Assembly (NCBI GenBank): GCA_036794825.1 | Contig: DAIRGA010000026.1 | Span: 11,147 to 75,146, forward strand | DNA: 64,000 nucleotides | From: RZYY01 sp036794825 | GTDB taxonomy: Bacteria; Bacteroidota; Bacteroidia; Bacteroidales; 4484-276 | Reading direction: 5' to 3' | Part shown: positions 8,830 through 17,189 of the stretch, piece by piece | Numbering within the stretch: the first letter of the stretch is position 1 | Layout: every line of letters begins with the position of its first letter | Program-made: the position numbers and the translations under genes | Notes under the pieces: generated by a model | The model's database searches: none | Told to the model about the DNA's origin: nothing | Seen by the model: the letters and a program-made list of their open reading frames with translations, nothing else

Positions 8830-9216
8830 ATGAAAAAAACAATCCTGATTGTGGATGACGACATTGATTATCTCTTCCAGATCAAAATGAAAGTGCAACA
8901 GTTTGGTTTTGAAGTGATTTCAGCGGAAAGTCAGAGAGAAGCCGAAAAAATCATCGAAACTTTTAAGCCTGACCTGGTCATCTGCGATCTGATGATGGAA
9001 AACGAAGACAGCGGTTTCATTCTCAGCTATCGAATCAAGCAAAAATATCCGGATGTGCCGGTTATTTTGGCCACTGCTGTAACAGCCGAAACCGGAATGA
9101 CCTTCAGCAGCAGCCAGGGAAGCAGCAAATCCTGGATCAAAGCCGACCTGGTACTCGACAAAGGAATCCGCAACGACCAACTCGAAAAAGAGATTAAAAA
9201 ACTTCTAAAGATCTGA
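8830..9216 (+). CDS. stand-alone response regulator receiver
   Basis: This 128-residue protein is a single receiver domain: acidic residues DDD near 9-11, phospho-acceptor D53 in VICDLMM, a Thr in ILATAV and a Lys in LVLDKG. It has no output domain, so it may act as a phosphate shuttle or bind a target directly. It lies 15 bases after the hydrogenase-kinase fusion and 2 bases before the receiver-kinase gene, so all three are co-transcribed and probably one phosphorelay. The stretch after ATAV is longer than usual and Ser-rich (SSSQGSSKS). Confidence 0.9.
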   Translation: MKKTILIVDDDIDYLFQIKMKVQQFGFEVISAESQREAEKIIETFKPDLVICDLMMENEDSGFILSYRIKQKYPDVPVILATAVTAETGMTFSSSQGSSKSWIKADLVLDKGIRNDQLEKEIKKLLKI

Positions 9217-9218
9217 TA

Positions 9219-10337
9219 ATGGCCACATTAAAAATACTTGTAGTTGACGACGAGCCAGGAATAAGATCAGGGGTAGAGCGAATTTTGAGGAACTTCAAAG
9301 TTGACTACCCCTTTATGGACGATGTTTACGAATTTACACTCCTTGAAGCAGCCAGCGGAGAAGAAGCGATCGAACTGATTGAATCGGAAATGCCCGATAT
9401 TGCTCTTCTTGACAATAAACTGCCTGGAATACAGGGTGTTGAGGTGCTTGAGTACATCCGGAAAAAAAACCATGACATCATCGTGGCCATGATTACCTCT
9501 CACGCATCACTTGAACTCGCGGTGAAAGCAACACGTGACGGCGCCACTGATTTCATCCCAAAACCCTTCACCCCGCAGGAACTCAAATCGTCGCTGGAGA
9601 ATATTACTAAGCAGATCTTCCTGAAGCGCATGGCGCGCCGAATGAAACATGAAGGAAAACAAGTGAGATTTCAGTTCCTTTCGGTGCTGTCGCACGAGCT
9701 CAAAGCACCGCTAACAGCAGTGGAGGGATACCTGACGATGATTAAAGAGCGGCAACTTGGCCATTCCATCGAAGATTACAACGAGGTGGTAGAGCGCTCT
9801 CTGAAGAGACTGCAGGGAATGCGCAACCTGATCCTCGATCTGCTCGACCTCACCAAAATCGAATCCGGAAAACCAAGTCAGAAAATCCAGAACACAAATC
9901 TGACCGATATTATCAGAACCTCTATTGATAGTATGATGCCCTTTGCCATCCAGAAAGAGGTGGAAATTTCGCTTTACGCTCCAGAAAAAGTAAACAAATA
10001 CCTCGACCCGGAGGAGATTGAAATCGTTTTCAACAACCTGATATCCAATGCAATAAAGTATAATAAAACCGGAGGGTCTGTTGATATAACCGTAAGTGAA
10101 GAAGACCAAAAAACTACCATAATTGTCGAAGACTCCGGTATTGGCATCCACTCCGGGGATCTTCAGGATTTATTCAAGGACTTTGTGAGAATAAAAAATG
10201 ACCAAACACGGCACATCACCGGCAGCGGGCTGGGGCTTTCGATAGTGAAAAAGATTATCGAGCTGAATAACGGCGAAATCAAGGTGGAGAGCACGCCCGG
10301 TAAGGGTACCAGGTTCACGGTCATACTGCCTGTATGA
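9219..10337 (+). CDS. receiver-histidine kinase hybrid (receiver first)
   Basis: This 372-residue protein has an N-terminal receiver (VVDDE near 8-12, phospho-acceptor D65, TSHA, KPFTP), then a HisKA domain with H159 in LSHELKAPLT and an HATPase with NNLISNAIKYN, DSGIGI and GSGLGLSIV. It has no membrane or sensory domain. The receiver-first order suggests that phosphorylation by an upstream kinase sets the activity of its own kinase domain. Its position directly after the hydrogenase-kinase and lone receiver points to a multistep relay responding to H2 or redox state. The final target is not encoded in this operon. Confidence 0.9.
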   Translation: MATLKILVVDDEPGIRSGVERILRNFKVDYPFMDDVYEFTLLEAASGEEAIELIESEMPDIALLDNKLPGIQGVEVLEYIRKKNHDIIVAMITSHASLELAVKATRDGATDFIPKPFTPQELKSSLENITKQIFLKRMARRMKHEGKQVRFQFLSVLSHELKAPLTAVEGYLTMIKERQLGHSIEDYNEVVERSLKRLQGMRNLILDLLDLTKIESGKPSQKIQNTNLTDIIRTSIDSMMPFAIQKEVEISLYAPEKVNKYLDPEEIEIVFNNLISNAIKYNKTGGSVDITVSEEDQKTTIIVEDSGIGIHSGDLQDLFKDFVRIKNDQTRHITGSGLGLSIVKKIIELNNGEIKVESTPGKGTRFTVILPV

Positions 10338-10454
10338 TAGTTCCGGCAATCTTACAATTGCTGGCTAACATACATAATCCGACAAAGGAACTTTCCTGAG
10401 ATATATAATTGAGGCTCAATTAACGTTTGATTACCTAAATGCAGAATTATTTCA

Positions 10455-11882
10455 ATGAAATTTACACCTGAAAAATGTGTCATCCCCGATCGCCGGATGA
10501 TGCCATTTATTGATGCAGACGAACTGTGGGGATTCCTGGAAAGAGCAAAACCCGACAAAATACAGATTCAGGAGATTATAGCTAAATCGCTTGATAAGCA
10601 ACGGCTTAGCCTGAAAGAGACTGCAATGCTTATCAATGCCAATGACCCAGAGCTGATAGATGAAATAAAAAACGGTGCACGTGAACTAAAGAAAAAGGTT
10701 TATGGCAACCGTATTGTGTTGTTTGCACCGCTGTATATTGGTAATCATTGCGTTAACAATTGCAGTTACTGTGGATTTAAAGCTTCCAACAAATTCGCCG
10801 TCCGGCGCAAACTTACTGATGAAGAGATTATCCGCGAAACCCAGGCACTGGAAGAGAATGGTCAGAAACGGCTCATTCTTGTTTACGGCGAACATCCCAT
10901 GTACAATCCGGAGTACATCGCTCACACAGTAAAGCTGGTTTACGGCGTGAAGAGAGGTCCGGGCGAGATCCGGCGTGTCAACATCAACGCTGCTCCTCTC
11001 GATATCGAAGGTTTCAGAACCGTGAAAGATGCCGGGATTGGCACTTACCAGGTTTTTCAGGAAACCTATCATCCCGAAGTTTACAAAACTTACCACCCCA
11101 GCGGGCCGAAGCGTGATTTTAATTACCGGCTCACCTCTCTCGACCGTGCGCAGGAAGCCGGTCTTGACGATGTAGGTATCGGAGCACTCTTCGGGCTCTA
11201 CCACTGGCAATTTGAGGTAATGGGGCTGGTGCGTCACACCAACCACCTCGAGGCCGTCTACAACGTTGGACCGCATACCATTTCATTTCCCCGGATCAAA
11301 GATGCTTCAGAATTCAACATCAACCCGAAATACTCGGTTAGTGACGATGATTTTGTAAAACTGGTGGCTATACTCCGCCTGGCAGTTCCTTACACAGGAA
11401 TGATACTAACTGCCCGCGAATTGCCGGAAGTACGCACAGAGGTTATGCAATACGGCGTTTCGCAGATTGACGGCGGCACAAAACTCGAAATCGGCAGCTA
11501 TTCCGGTGAGCTCAACGAGGAACAAAATCTGAACAGAGAACAATTCAAGGTGAACGATTCCCGATCATTGGGAGAAGTTATCGAAGAGTTGCTCGACAAA
11601 AATTACCTCCCTTCGTTCTGCACTGCATGTTACCGCCGTGGCAGAACGGGAGAGCATTTCATGGAGTTTTCGGTGCCCGGATTTATCAAGCGTTTTTGTA
11701 CTCCCAACGCTATCCTCACCCTGGCCGAATACCTGATGGATTACGCAACGCCGGAAGTGGCTGAAAAAGGATGGAAGGTAATCGAAGATAATCTCCAGGA
11801 GATTCACAACGAAAAGCAGATTGAGGAAGTGCGCTATCGCATCGAAAGAATTAAACAGGGTGAAAGAGACTTGAATTTTTAA
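10455..11882 (+). CDS. hydG: [FeFe]-hydrogenase maturase HydG (tyrosine lyase, radical SAM)
   Basis: This 475-residue protein has the radical SAM motif C-x3-C-x2-C (HCVNNCSYCGFK) and the C-terminal HydG cluster region (FCTACYRRGRTGEHFME and later FCTPNAI). HydG cleaves tyrosine to make the CO and CN ligands of the H-cluster, through a dangler iron on its auxiliary C-terminal cluster. The C-terminal cysteines distinguish it from the thiamine enzyme ThiH. It lies 117 bases after the kinase gene and just before two small TM1266-like genes. The partners HydE and HydF are not in this window, so they must be elsewhere if the H-clusters are matured normally. Confidence 0.95.
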   Translation: MKFTPEKCVIPDRRMMPFIDADELWGFLERAKPDKIQIQEIIAKSLDKQRLSLKETAMLINANDPELIDEIKNGARELKKKVYGNRIVLFAPLYIGNHCVNNCSYCGFKASNKFAVRRKLTDEEIIRETQALEENGQKRLILVYGEHPMYNPEYIAHTVKLVYGVKRGPGEIRRVNINAAPLDIEGFRTVKDAGIGTYQVFQETYHPEVYKTYHPSGPKRDFNYRLTSLDRAQEAGLDDVGIGALFGLYHWQFEVMGLVRHTNHLEAVYNVGPHTISFPRIKDASEFNINPKYSVSDDDFVKLVAILRLAVPYTGMILTARELPEVRTEVMQYGVSQIDGGTKLEIGSYSGELNEEQNLNREQFKVNDSRSLGEVIEELLDKNYLPSFCTACYRRGRTGEHFMEFSVPGFIKRFCTPNAILTLAEYLMDYATPEVAEKGWKVIEDNLQEIHNEKQIEEVRYRIERIKQGERDLNF

Positions 11883-11891
11883 AACTTGGAT

Positions 11892-12149
11892 ATGAAACAT
11901 ACTAAAATCATCGGAATACTTATCACCGACAGAATTAAGGAAGCAGGTAAGCTACAGTCACTGCTGTCGGTGCATAATGATATCATCCGCTCCCGACTTG
12001 GCTTTCACGAGTTAACAGAGGAGATCTGCAGCAGGGTTGGCATCATCCTGCTCACTCTTGGTGGCGAAACCGACACCTGGATAGCTTTTGAAAATGAACT
12101 GGCCGCAATCGAAGGTATTGAAGTGCAAAACATGTTGTTTGAGTATTGA
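11892..12149 (+). CDS. TM1266-like putative [FeFe]-hydrogenase system regulator, copy 1
   Basis: This protein of about 85 residues has the pattern of the TM1266 family of small ACT-like (ferredoxin-fold) proteins found beside [FeFe]-hydrogenase maturation genes: IGILITDR, then ..LLS.HNDIIRSRLGFHE, then GIILLTLGG and IEGIEVQNMLF. Function in the family is not established; a regulatory or maturation role is assumed from context. The frame can be extended two codons to a TTG at 11886, but the ATG at 11892 is preferred. It lies 9 bases after hydG. Confidence 0.8.
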   Translation: MKHTKIIGILITDRIKEAGKLQSLLSVHNDIIRSRLGFHELTEEICSRVGIILLTLGGETDTWIAFENELAAIEGIEVQNMLFEY

Positions 12150-12161
12150 AAAACTACTAAA

Positions 12162-12410
12162 ATGAACAGAATCACAATTTTAGGATTATACATCAGCGAA
12201 GAGATAAAGGATAAAACCGGCCTGCAGTACATTCTGACCAAATACGGCAACATCATACGCACCCGCGTTGGGCTAAATCAGGAGTGCGGATCAAAAGGCA
12301 TCATCCTGCTCGAACTTTTTGGCGACGAACAGGAGATGAGCAATTTCGAAAATGCACTGGCCAGGTTTGAAGGCCTGGAGTTTCAGCGAATGCATTTTTC
12401 CGGAAAGTAA
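12162..12410 (+). CDS. TM1266-like putative [FeFe]-hydrogenase system regulator, copy 2
   Basis: This 82-residue paralogue of the preceding gene shares the same layout: ITILGLYISEEIKDK, then LTKYGNIIRTRVGLNQ, then GIILLELFGDE and FEGLEFQRMHF. It starts 12 bases after copy 1 stops, so both are in the hydG transcription unit. Tandem copies suggest a heterodimer or division of roles, because ACT-like folds usually dimerise. The shorter loop in the middle (ECGSKG against ELTEEICSRV) is the main difference. Confidence 0.78.
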   Translation: MNRITILGLYISEEIKDKTGLQYILTKYGNIIRTRVGLNQECGSKGIILLELFGDEQEMSNFENALARFEGLEFQRMHFSGK

Positions 12411-12529
12411 TTATTTTAAGGAATTACATTGCTGATCAAGTCGTTATAACAATTGCACTTGCCTGTCTTTGGCAGCCAGAATGTTTATTTTTACAATTGA
12501 ATTTTCATTAATTAGAAAATATTCATTTT

Positions 12530-13531
12530 ATGACAGATAAATCCTTTCGGGCATTTGTGGCCGAGGAGCAGGGAAATGGCCATTTTGCAAATTCCGTAAA
12601 AGATCAAAGCATCAGCCAGTTGCCGGCAGGCGAATTATTGATAAAGGTGCTTTATTCATCGCTCAATTACAAAGATGCACTGTCGGCATCCGGAAACAGA
12701 GGCGTTACCCGCAACTATCCGCACACTCCGGGTATAGATGCTGCTGGGGTGGTTGAATGGTCGTTAGATGAAAAGTTTCTGCCGGGCGATCATGTGATTG
12801 TTACCAGCTACGACCTGGGGATGAACACCAGTGGCGGGTTTGGTGGGTATATCCGGGTTCCCTCAGCCTGGGTACTGAAGTTGCCTTCCAAATTAAGTGC
12901 TCAGGAAAGCATGATCTTTGGCACTGCTGGATTCACTGCCGGAATGGCTATTTATCAGATCGTATCCAAAATTAAACCCGGAGTTGGTGAAATTCTGGTT
13001 ACTGGTGCAACAGGTGGTCTGGGGTGCCTTGCTCTGGCAATTCTCACCAAATTGGGTTACCAGGTTGCAGCCGGCACCGGCAAAACGGATCAGGCCGATT
13101 GGCTGACCCGTTTGGGCGCTGTACAGATTGTTTCCAGAGAAGAGTTGCTTGCCGGAAAAGAACGTCCGCTGCTCAAACCCCGCTGGAGTGCAGTAATTGA
13201 TACTGTGGGGGGCGACATCCTTGCCAACGCCATAAAATCCACTTTACCAGATGGAATAATAGCAGTCTGTGGTAATGCACTGTCTAATGAACTTAATATC
13301 AATGTGTTTCCGTTCATCCTGCGTGGCGTATCGCTGGTGGGTATAGATTCCCAAAATTGTCCGATGCTTCACCGGCTTGCCATTTGGAACCTATTGGCCG
13401 GTGAATGGAAACCAAAATTAAACAATGATATTTTTATGATAATCTCACTTGAACAACTGGCTGAAAAGATTGAACTGATGCTTCAGGGAAAAATAAAAGG
13501 AAGGATTGTAATTGAACACTCTCATCAGTAA
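12530..13531 (+). CDS. acuI: YhdH/AcuI-family zinc-free alcohol dehydrogenase-like reductase
   Basis: This 333-residue member of the MDR superfamily has the YhdH/AcuI signature SSLNYKDALSASG near the N-terminus, the substrate-site PGIDAAGVV and a Rossmann glycine motif (VTGATGGLGCLA). AcuI reduces acryloyl-CoA with NADPH; other members are annotated only as quinone oxidoreductases. The cysteines and histidines of the zinc-binding alcohol dehydrogenases are absent. It lies 9 bases upstream of the GH13 gene, so the two probably share a transcript, although no metabolic link between them is obvious. The symbol reflects the family; the substrate is unproven. Confidence 0.8.
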   Translation: MTDKSFRAFVAEEQGNGHFANSVKDQSISQLPAGELLIKVLYSSLNYKDALSASGNRGVTRNYPHTPGIDAAGVVEWSLDEKFLPGDHVIVTSYDLGMNTSGGFGGYIRVPSAWVLKLPSKLSAQESMIFGTAGFTAGMAIYQIVSKIKPGVGEILVTGATGGLGCLALAILTKLGYQVAAGTGKTDQADWLTRLGAVQIVSREELLAGKERPLLKPRWSAVIDTVGGDILANAIKSTLPDGIIAVCGNALSNELNINVFPFILRGVSLVGIDSQNCPMLHRLAIWNLLAGEWKPKLNNDIFMIISLEQLAEKIELMLQGKIKGRIVIEHSHQ

Positions 13532-13540
13532 AGGAAAAAA

Positions 13541-16500
13541 ATGATGTTCACCGCAAAAAGCAACCATACCGAAATGTTTGAATTTCATATCCATAAAGAT
13601 ATCCGGAAAAAATACAGCCTTTATGCATCATTTTTTTCCACCAACGGAACTTTGATTTTCGCCAACTTCCACGCAGTCAGACTATTTGTGTATAAAGTCA
13701 ATCTACTCCGTCAACCCGAACTCCACCTCTATCCGGGAGAGGTGAATGCTGCCGGTCTCATCGAGGAGATTTACCACATAATTCTTCGTCAGTATGAAGA
13801 GCAGATAAATCCCGGCGTTTTTGCCAGAGCGGAGAGGGTTCTCGTTAAGGAGCTTGGGCAAAAGAGATTCAGCGACCTGATGCTTGATTTTGTTAACAAC
13901 TTCCCCCCTACGGAGGTTTTCCTGGGAAAAATCTCACCCGGAAAATACCAGGAGCAAAGTACTTCCGGGCGGCAAAACCTGCTAATTACCATCGAGGAGA
14001 TGATGATGCTATGGTTTGCCAATTTTAATCCCGGCAACAAAAAGCTGAACGAGTTGTTCAGCGAGATTTACCTTGCGGATTCAACTGGCTTCAGCCTCTT
14101 CAGCGAAAAGCTTGAGGCATTTTTTTCCAAAGAACCCCCATTTGGACCTGATAATCAGGACATATTCACACTATTCAGAGCCCCCGTTGTGGTTCATCCC
14201 GACAATCTGAGTGCCCAATTAGATTATATTTTAGACAAATGGAAAAACCTTTTGCCTGAAAGCATTGTAATTCAATTGCTTAAAGGGAAAGACCTGTTTA
14301 AGGAAGATGTTACTATCGGGATGCCCGGCGGTGGCCCACCTCCCATGTCAGCCCCGGTTTATAAAGGTTTTGGCGATTTTCCCGAACATTTTACCATTGG
14401 AAAATCAGGGTACAGATATTTTGCCGAATCTACCACAGATTATGAAGAAACTGAGCAGTTTACCGATGACGCACATTGGATGCCTCGCGTGGTGTTGCTC
14501 GCCAAAAACACTTACGTCTGGCTGGATCAGCTTTCAAAAAAATATAACCGCGACATCCGCCGCCTGGATCAAATCCCCGATGAAGAACTAGATCAGTTGG
14601 CAAAATGGAATTTCACCGGCCTATGGCTCATCGGAATTTGGGAACGCAGCGAGGCATCTCGAAGGATCAAACACATAATGGGCAATACGGATGCTGTGTC
14701 GTCAGCCTATTCACTCTACGATTACGAAATTGCCCATGACCTTGGCGGAGAGGAGGCTTACCGGAATCTGAACGAGCGGGCGAAACTTCGTGGTATCAGG
14801 CTGGCCAGCGATATGGTTCCCAACCACACCGGGATTTATTCAAAATGGACTATCGAACATCCTGAATATTTCATTCAGTCAGCGTTACCGCCATTCCCGG
14901 GTTACACTTTCAATGGCGAAAACCTCTCTCTTCATTCTGATTTTGACATTAAGCTGGAAGATGGATATTACACCAAAACTGACGCTGCCGTTGTGTTTCA
15001 GTGGGTTGACAAACGCTCCGGCCAAACCCGGTACATTTACCATGGAAACGATGGCACTTCAATGCCCTGGAACGACACGGCACAGTTGAATATGCTCAGG
15101 CAAGAGGTTCGCGAAGCTGTTATCCAAAAAATATTTGAAGTTGCACGCCGCTTCTCCATCATCCGCTTTGATGCAGCGATGACACTGGCCAAGAAACATT
15201 TTTCGCGGCTCTGGTATCCGCGCCCGGGTATGGGTGGCGATATTCCTTCAAGAGCCGATTATGCCATGTCGAAGGAGGCTTTCGATGAACTGTTTCCGGT
15301 GGAATTTTGGCGCGAAGTGGTGGACAGGATGAACGAAACCATGCCCGAAACGCTTTTGCTCGCCGAAGCATTTTGGTTTATGGAGGGCTATTTTGTGCGA
15401 ACACTCGGTATGCACAGGGTTTACAATTCGGCATTTATGCACATGCTGAAAAATGAAGAAAATGCGAAGTACCGCGACCTGATCAACAACACACTTGAAT
15501 TTGAGCCGGAAATACTCAAACGCTACGTCAATTTTATGAGTAACCCGGATGAAGAGACCGCTATCAGGCAATTCGGTACCGGTGATAAATACTTCGGAGT
15601 CTGCATTTTGATGAACACATTACCCGGCCTGCCCATGTTTGCTCATGGCCAGACAGAAGGATTTGCTGAAAAGTATGGTATGGAATACCAACGAGCCTAT
15701 TACAACGAGAATCCACAACCCTGGCTGGTAGAAAAACACGAACGAGAGATTTTCCCGATAACCCGAAGGCGCTACCTTTTCAGCGAGGTGGAGCATTTCA
15801 ATTTCTTCGATTTTGTTGATGATTCGGGAACTGTTAATGAGAACGTTTTTGCCTTCACCAATCGTTCAGGACAAGAGAAAGCACTGGTGCTGTTTAACAA
15901 TAAATATGAACAGGCTCATGGCAGGATAAGACATTCAGTACCAAAGCTTTCGACGGGAGATGATGGTAAAAAATCACAAAGCCTTGCCTTTGCAGAAGCA
16001 CTGAATCTTCAGGGCAACAATGATATATTTTACATTTTCCGTGAGCATATTTCAGGACTGGAGTATCTTCGAAGTGGCCGGGAACTCTTTGAGCAAGGAT
16101 TTGCGTGGAATCTAAATGGTTTCGAATACAGGTTGTTTTGGGACTTCCAGGAATTGAACGATACGACCGGCGAGTTGTTCCGGCTGCATCAAAAACTCCA
16201 TGGCGATGGTGTTCAGGATATCAGGCGGGCAGCATGGGAACTTCGGCTTCAACCGATTCACGAGGCTTTTGGTACAATGTTCAGCAAAGAATTGATGGAC
16301 AGCTTTTTAACAATGTTTTCCCAACAATCAGTAATCACAAAACAGAATGCTGATTTTTCATCCTTCACTGCGGCATATCAGATCTTATTATCAAAGATAA
16401 GTCAGGAATTTTTTGTAAGAGATAAAGAGCAGGATTTCCTCCAAAAACTGCGAGCTGTTGAAAAATTGCTCCGGTTTTTGACTTTAAAAGAAGAGCTTCA

Positions 16501-17152
16501 TAATGATCGCAGATTAAATCCGGAAAAATCCTTATTGGTGATTGATCCCGGATTTATGAACCGGGAAAAAGCCATTATCCTGCTGGTTTACATCATTGCA
16601 AGCAACCTGAAAGAATCAATTGTTGAAACTCCGGATGAGGATGCAATAGTCTCACTGCTCAAACTGCAATACCCACTGATGAATCTGTTCAAAAGTACCG
16701 GATCCGGTCAGGACGAAATCATACGAAACATCCTGTTGGCCAATATTTTAATTAAATATGGAATCGGTTTCTTTGATTTTGGTCACTTGGCAGAAAACCC
16801 GCTAACCGAAGAGGAAGCCTCAATCAGATTCAAGGAAATTGTAGGTAAAAATGCCAGAATAGCCATCCAAATACTTGAAGATGTGAATATTCAAAGTTTC
16901 ATTGGAGTTAATACCTACAAAGAAGTTGTTTATTTCAGCAAAGAACTCTTTACCCTTTTAACCAACTGGCTATGCACAATTTCGATACTGAATTATTTCG
17001 AAAATCAAGATTTGGAAGAAAATGAATTGTTACTGATTGTCAGCAAGACTCTCGAATTCAGAAATCTCACCTGGAAAATATCTGAACAATCAGGATATCA
17101 ACTTGATATATTGAAGGAAAAGATTATAGAATACAGCAAGTCCGATGAATGA
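13541..17152 (+). CDS. long GH13 alpha-amylase-family protein with extra N- and C-terminal regions
   Basis: This 1203-residue protein has a GH13 barrel at about 300-780. Region I is DMVPNH, region II IIRFDAAM with the nucleophile Asp followed by LAKKH, region III LLLAEAF with the acid Glu, and region IV SNPDEE, where the usual NHD His is Pro. The first 250 residues and the last roughly 380 match no domain I recognise; the C-terminus is alpha-helical in character. No signal peptide is seen, so it is probably cytoplasmic and may act on glycogen or maltodextrin. GH13 alpha-amylases are normally 450-700 residues long. RBS-like AAAGGA precedes the ATG. The substrate is unknown. Confidence 0.82.
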   Translation: MMFTAKSNHTEMFEFHIHKDIRKKYSLYASFFSTNGTLIFANFHAVRLFVYKVNLLRQPELHLYPGEVNAAGLIEEIYHIILRQYEEQINPGVFARAERVLVKELGQKRFSDLMLDFVNNFPPTEVFLGKISPGKYQEQSTSGRQNLLITIEEMMMLWFANFNPGNKKLNELFSEIYLADSTGFSLFSEKLEAFFSKEPPFGPDNQDIFTLFRAPVVVHPDNLSAQLDYILDKWKNLLPESIVIQLLKGKDLFKEDVTIGMPGGGPPPMSAPVYKGFGDFPEHFTIGKSGYRYFAESTTDYEETEQFTDDAHWMPRVVLLAKNTYVWLDQLSKKYNRDIRRLDQIPDEELDQLAKWNFTGLWLIGIWERSEASRRIKHIMGNTDAVSSAYSLYDYEIAHDLGGEEAYRNLNERAKLRGIRLASDMVPNHTGIYSKWTIEHPEYFIQSALPPFPGYTFNGENLSLHSDFDIKLEDGYYTKTDAAVVFQWVDKRSGQTRYIYHGNDGTSMPWNDTAQLNMLRQEVREAVIQKIFEVARRFSIIRFDAAMTLAKKHFSRLWYPRPGMGGDIPSRADYAMSKEAFDELFPVEFWREVVDRMNETMPETLLLAEAFWFMEGYFVRTLGMHRVYNSAFMHMLKNEENAKYRDLINNTLEFEPEILKRYVNFMSNPDEETAIRQFGTGDKYFGVCILMNTLPGLPMFAHGQTEGFAEKYGMEYQRAYYNENPQPWLVEKHEREIFPITRRRYLFSEVEHFNFFDFVDDSGTVNENVFAFTNRSGQEKALVLFNNKYEQAHGRIRHSVPKLSTGDDGKKSQSLAFAEALNLQGNNDIFYIFREHISGLEYLRSGRELFEQGFAWNLNGFEYRLFWDFQELNDTTGELFRLHQKLHGDGVQDIRRAAWELRLQPIHEAFGTMFSKELMDSFLTMFSQQSVITKQNADFSSFTAAYQILLSKISQEFFVRDKEQDFLQKLRAVEKLLRFLTLKEELHNDRRLNPEKSLLVIDPGFMNREKAIILLVYIIASNLKESIVETPDEDAIVSLLKLQYPLMNLFKSTGSGQDEIIRNILLANILIKYGIGFFDFGHLAENPLTEEEASIRFKEIVGKNARIAIQILEDVNIQSFIGVNTYKEVVYFSKELFTLLTNWLCTISILNYFENQDLEENELLLIVSKTLEFRNLTWKISEQSGYQLDILKEKIIEYSKSDE

Positions 17153-17189
17153 AGAATGGGTTAACAAGCGTGTCAGGAGCACTCAGGGA

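Noticed and set aside
12411..12440. GTAATT/AATTAC inverted repeat after the second TM1266-like gene
   Set aside because: The stem is short and AT-only and no T run follows, so it is not called a terminator.
17153..17189. Terminator between the convergent GH13 and hybrid kinase genes
   Set aside because: No inverted repeat with a T run could be found in these 37 bases.
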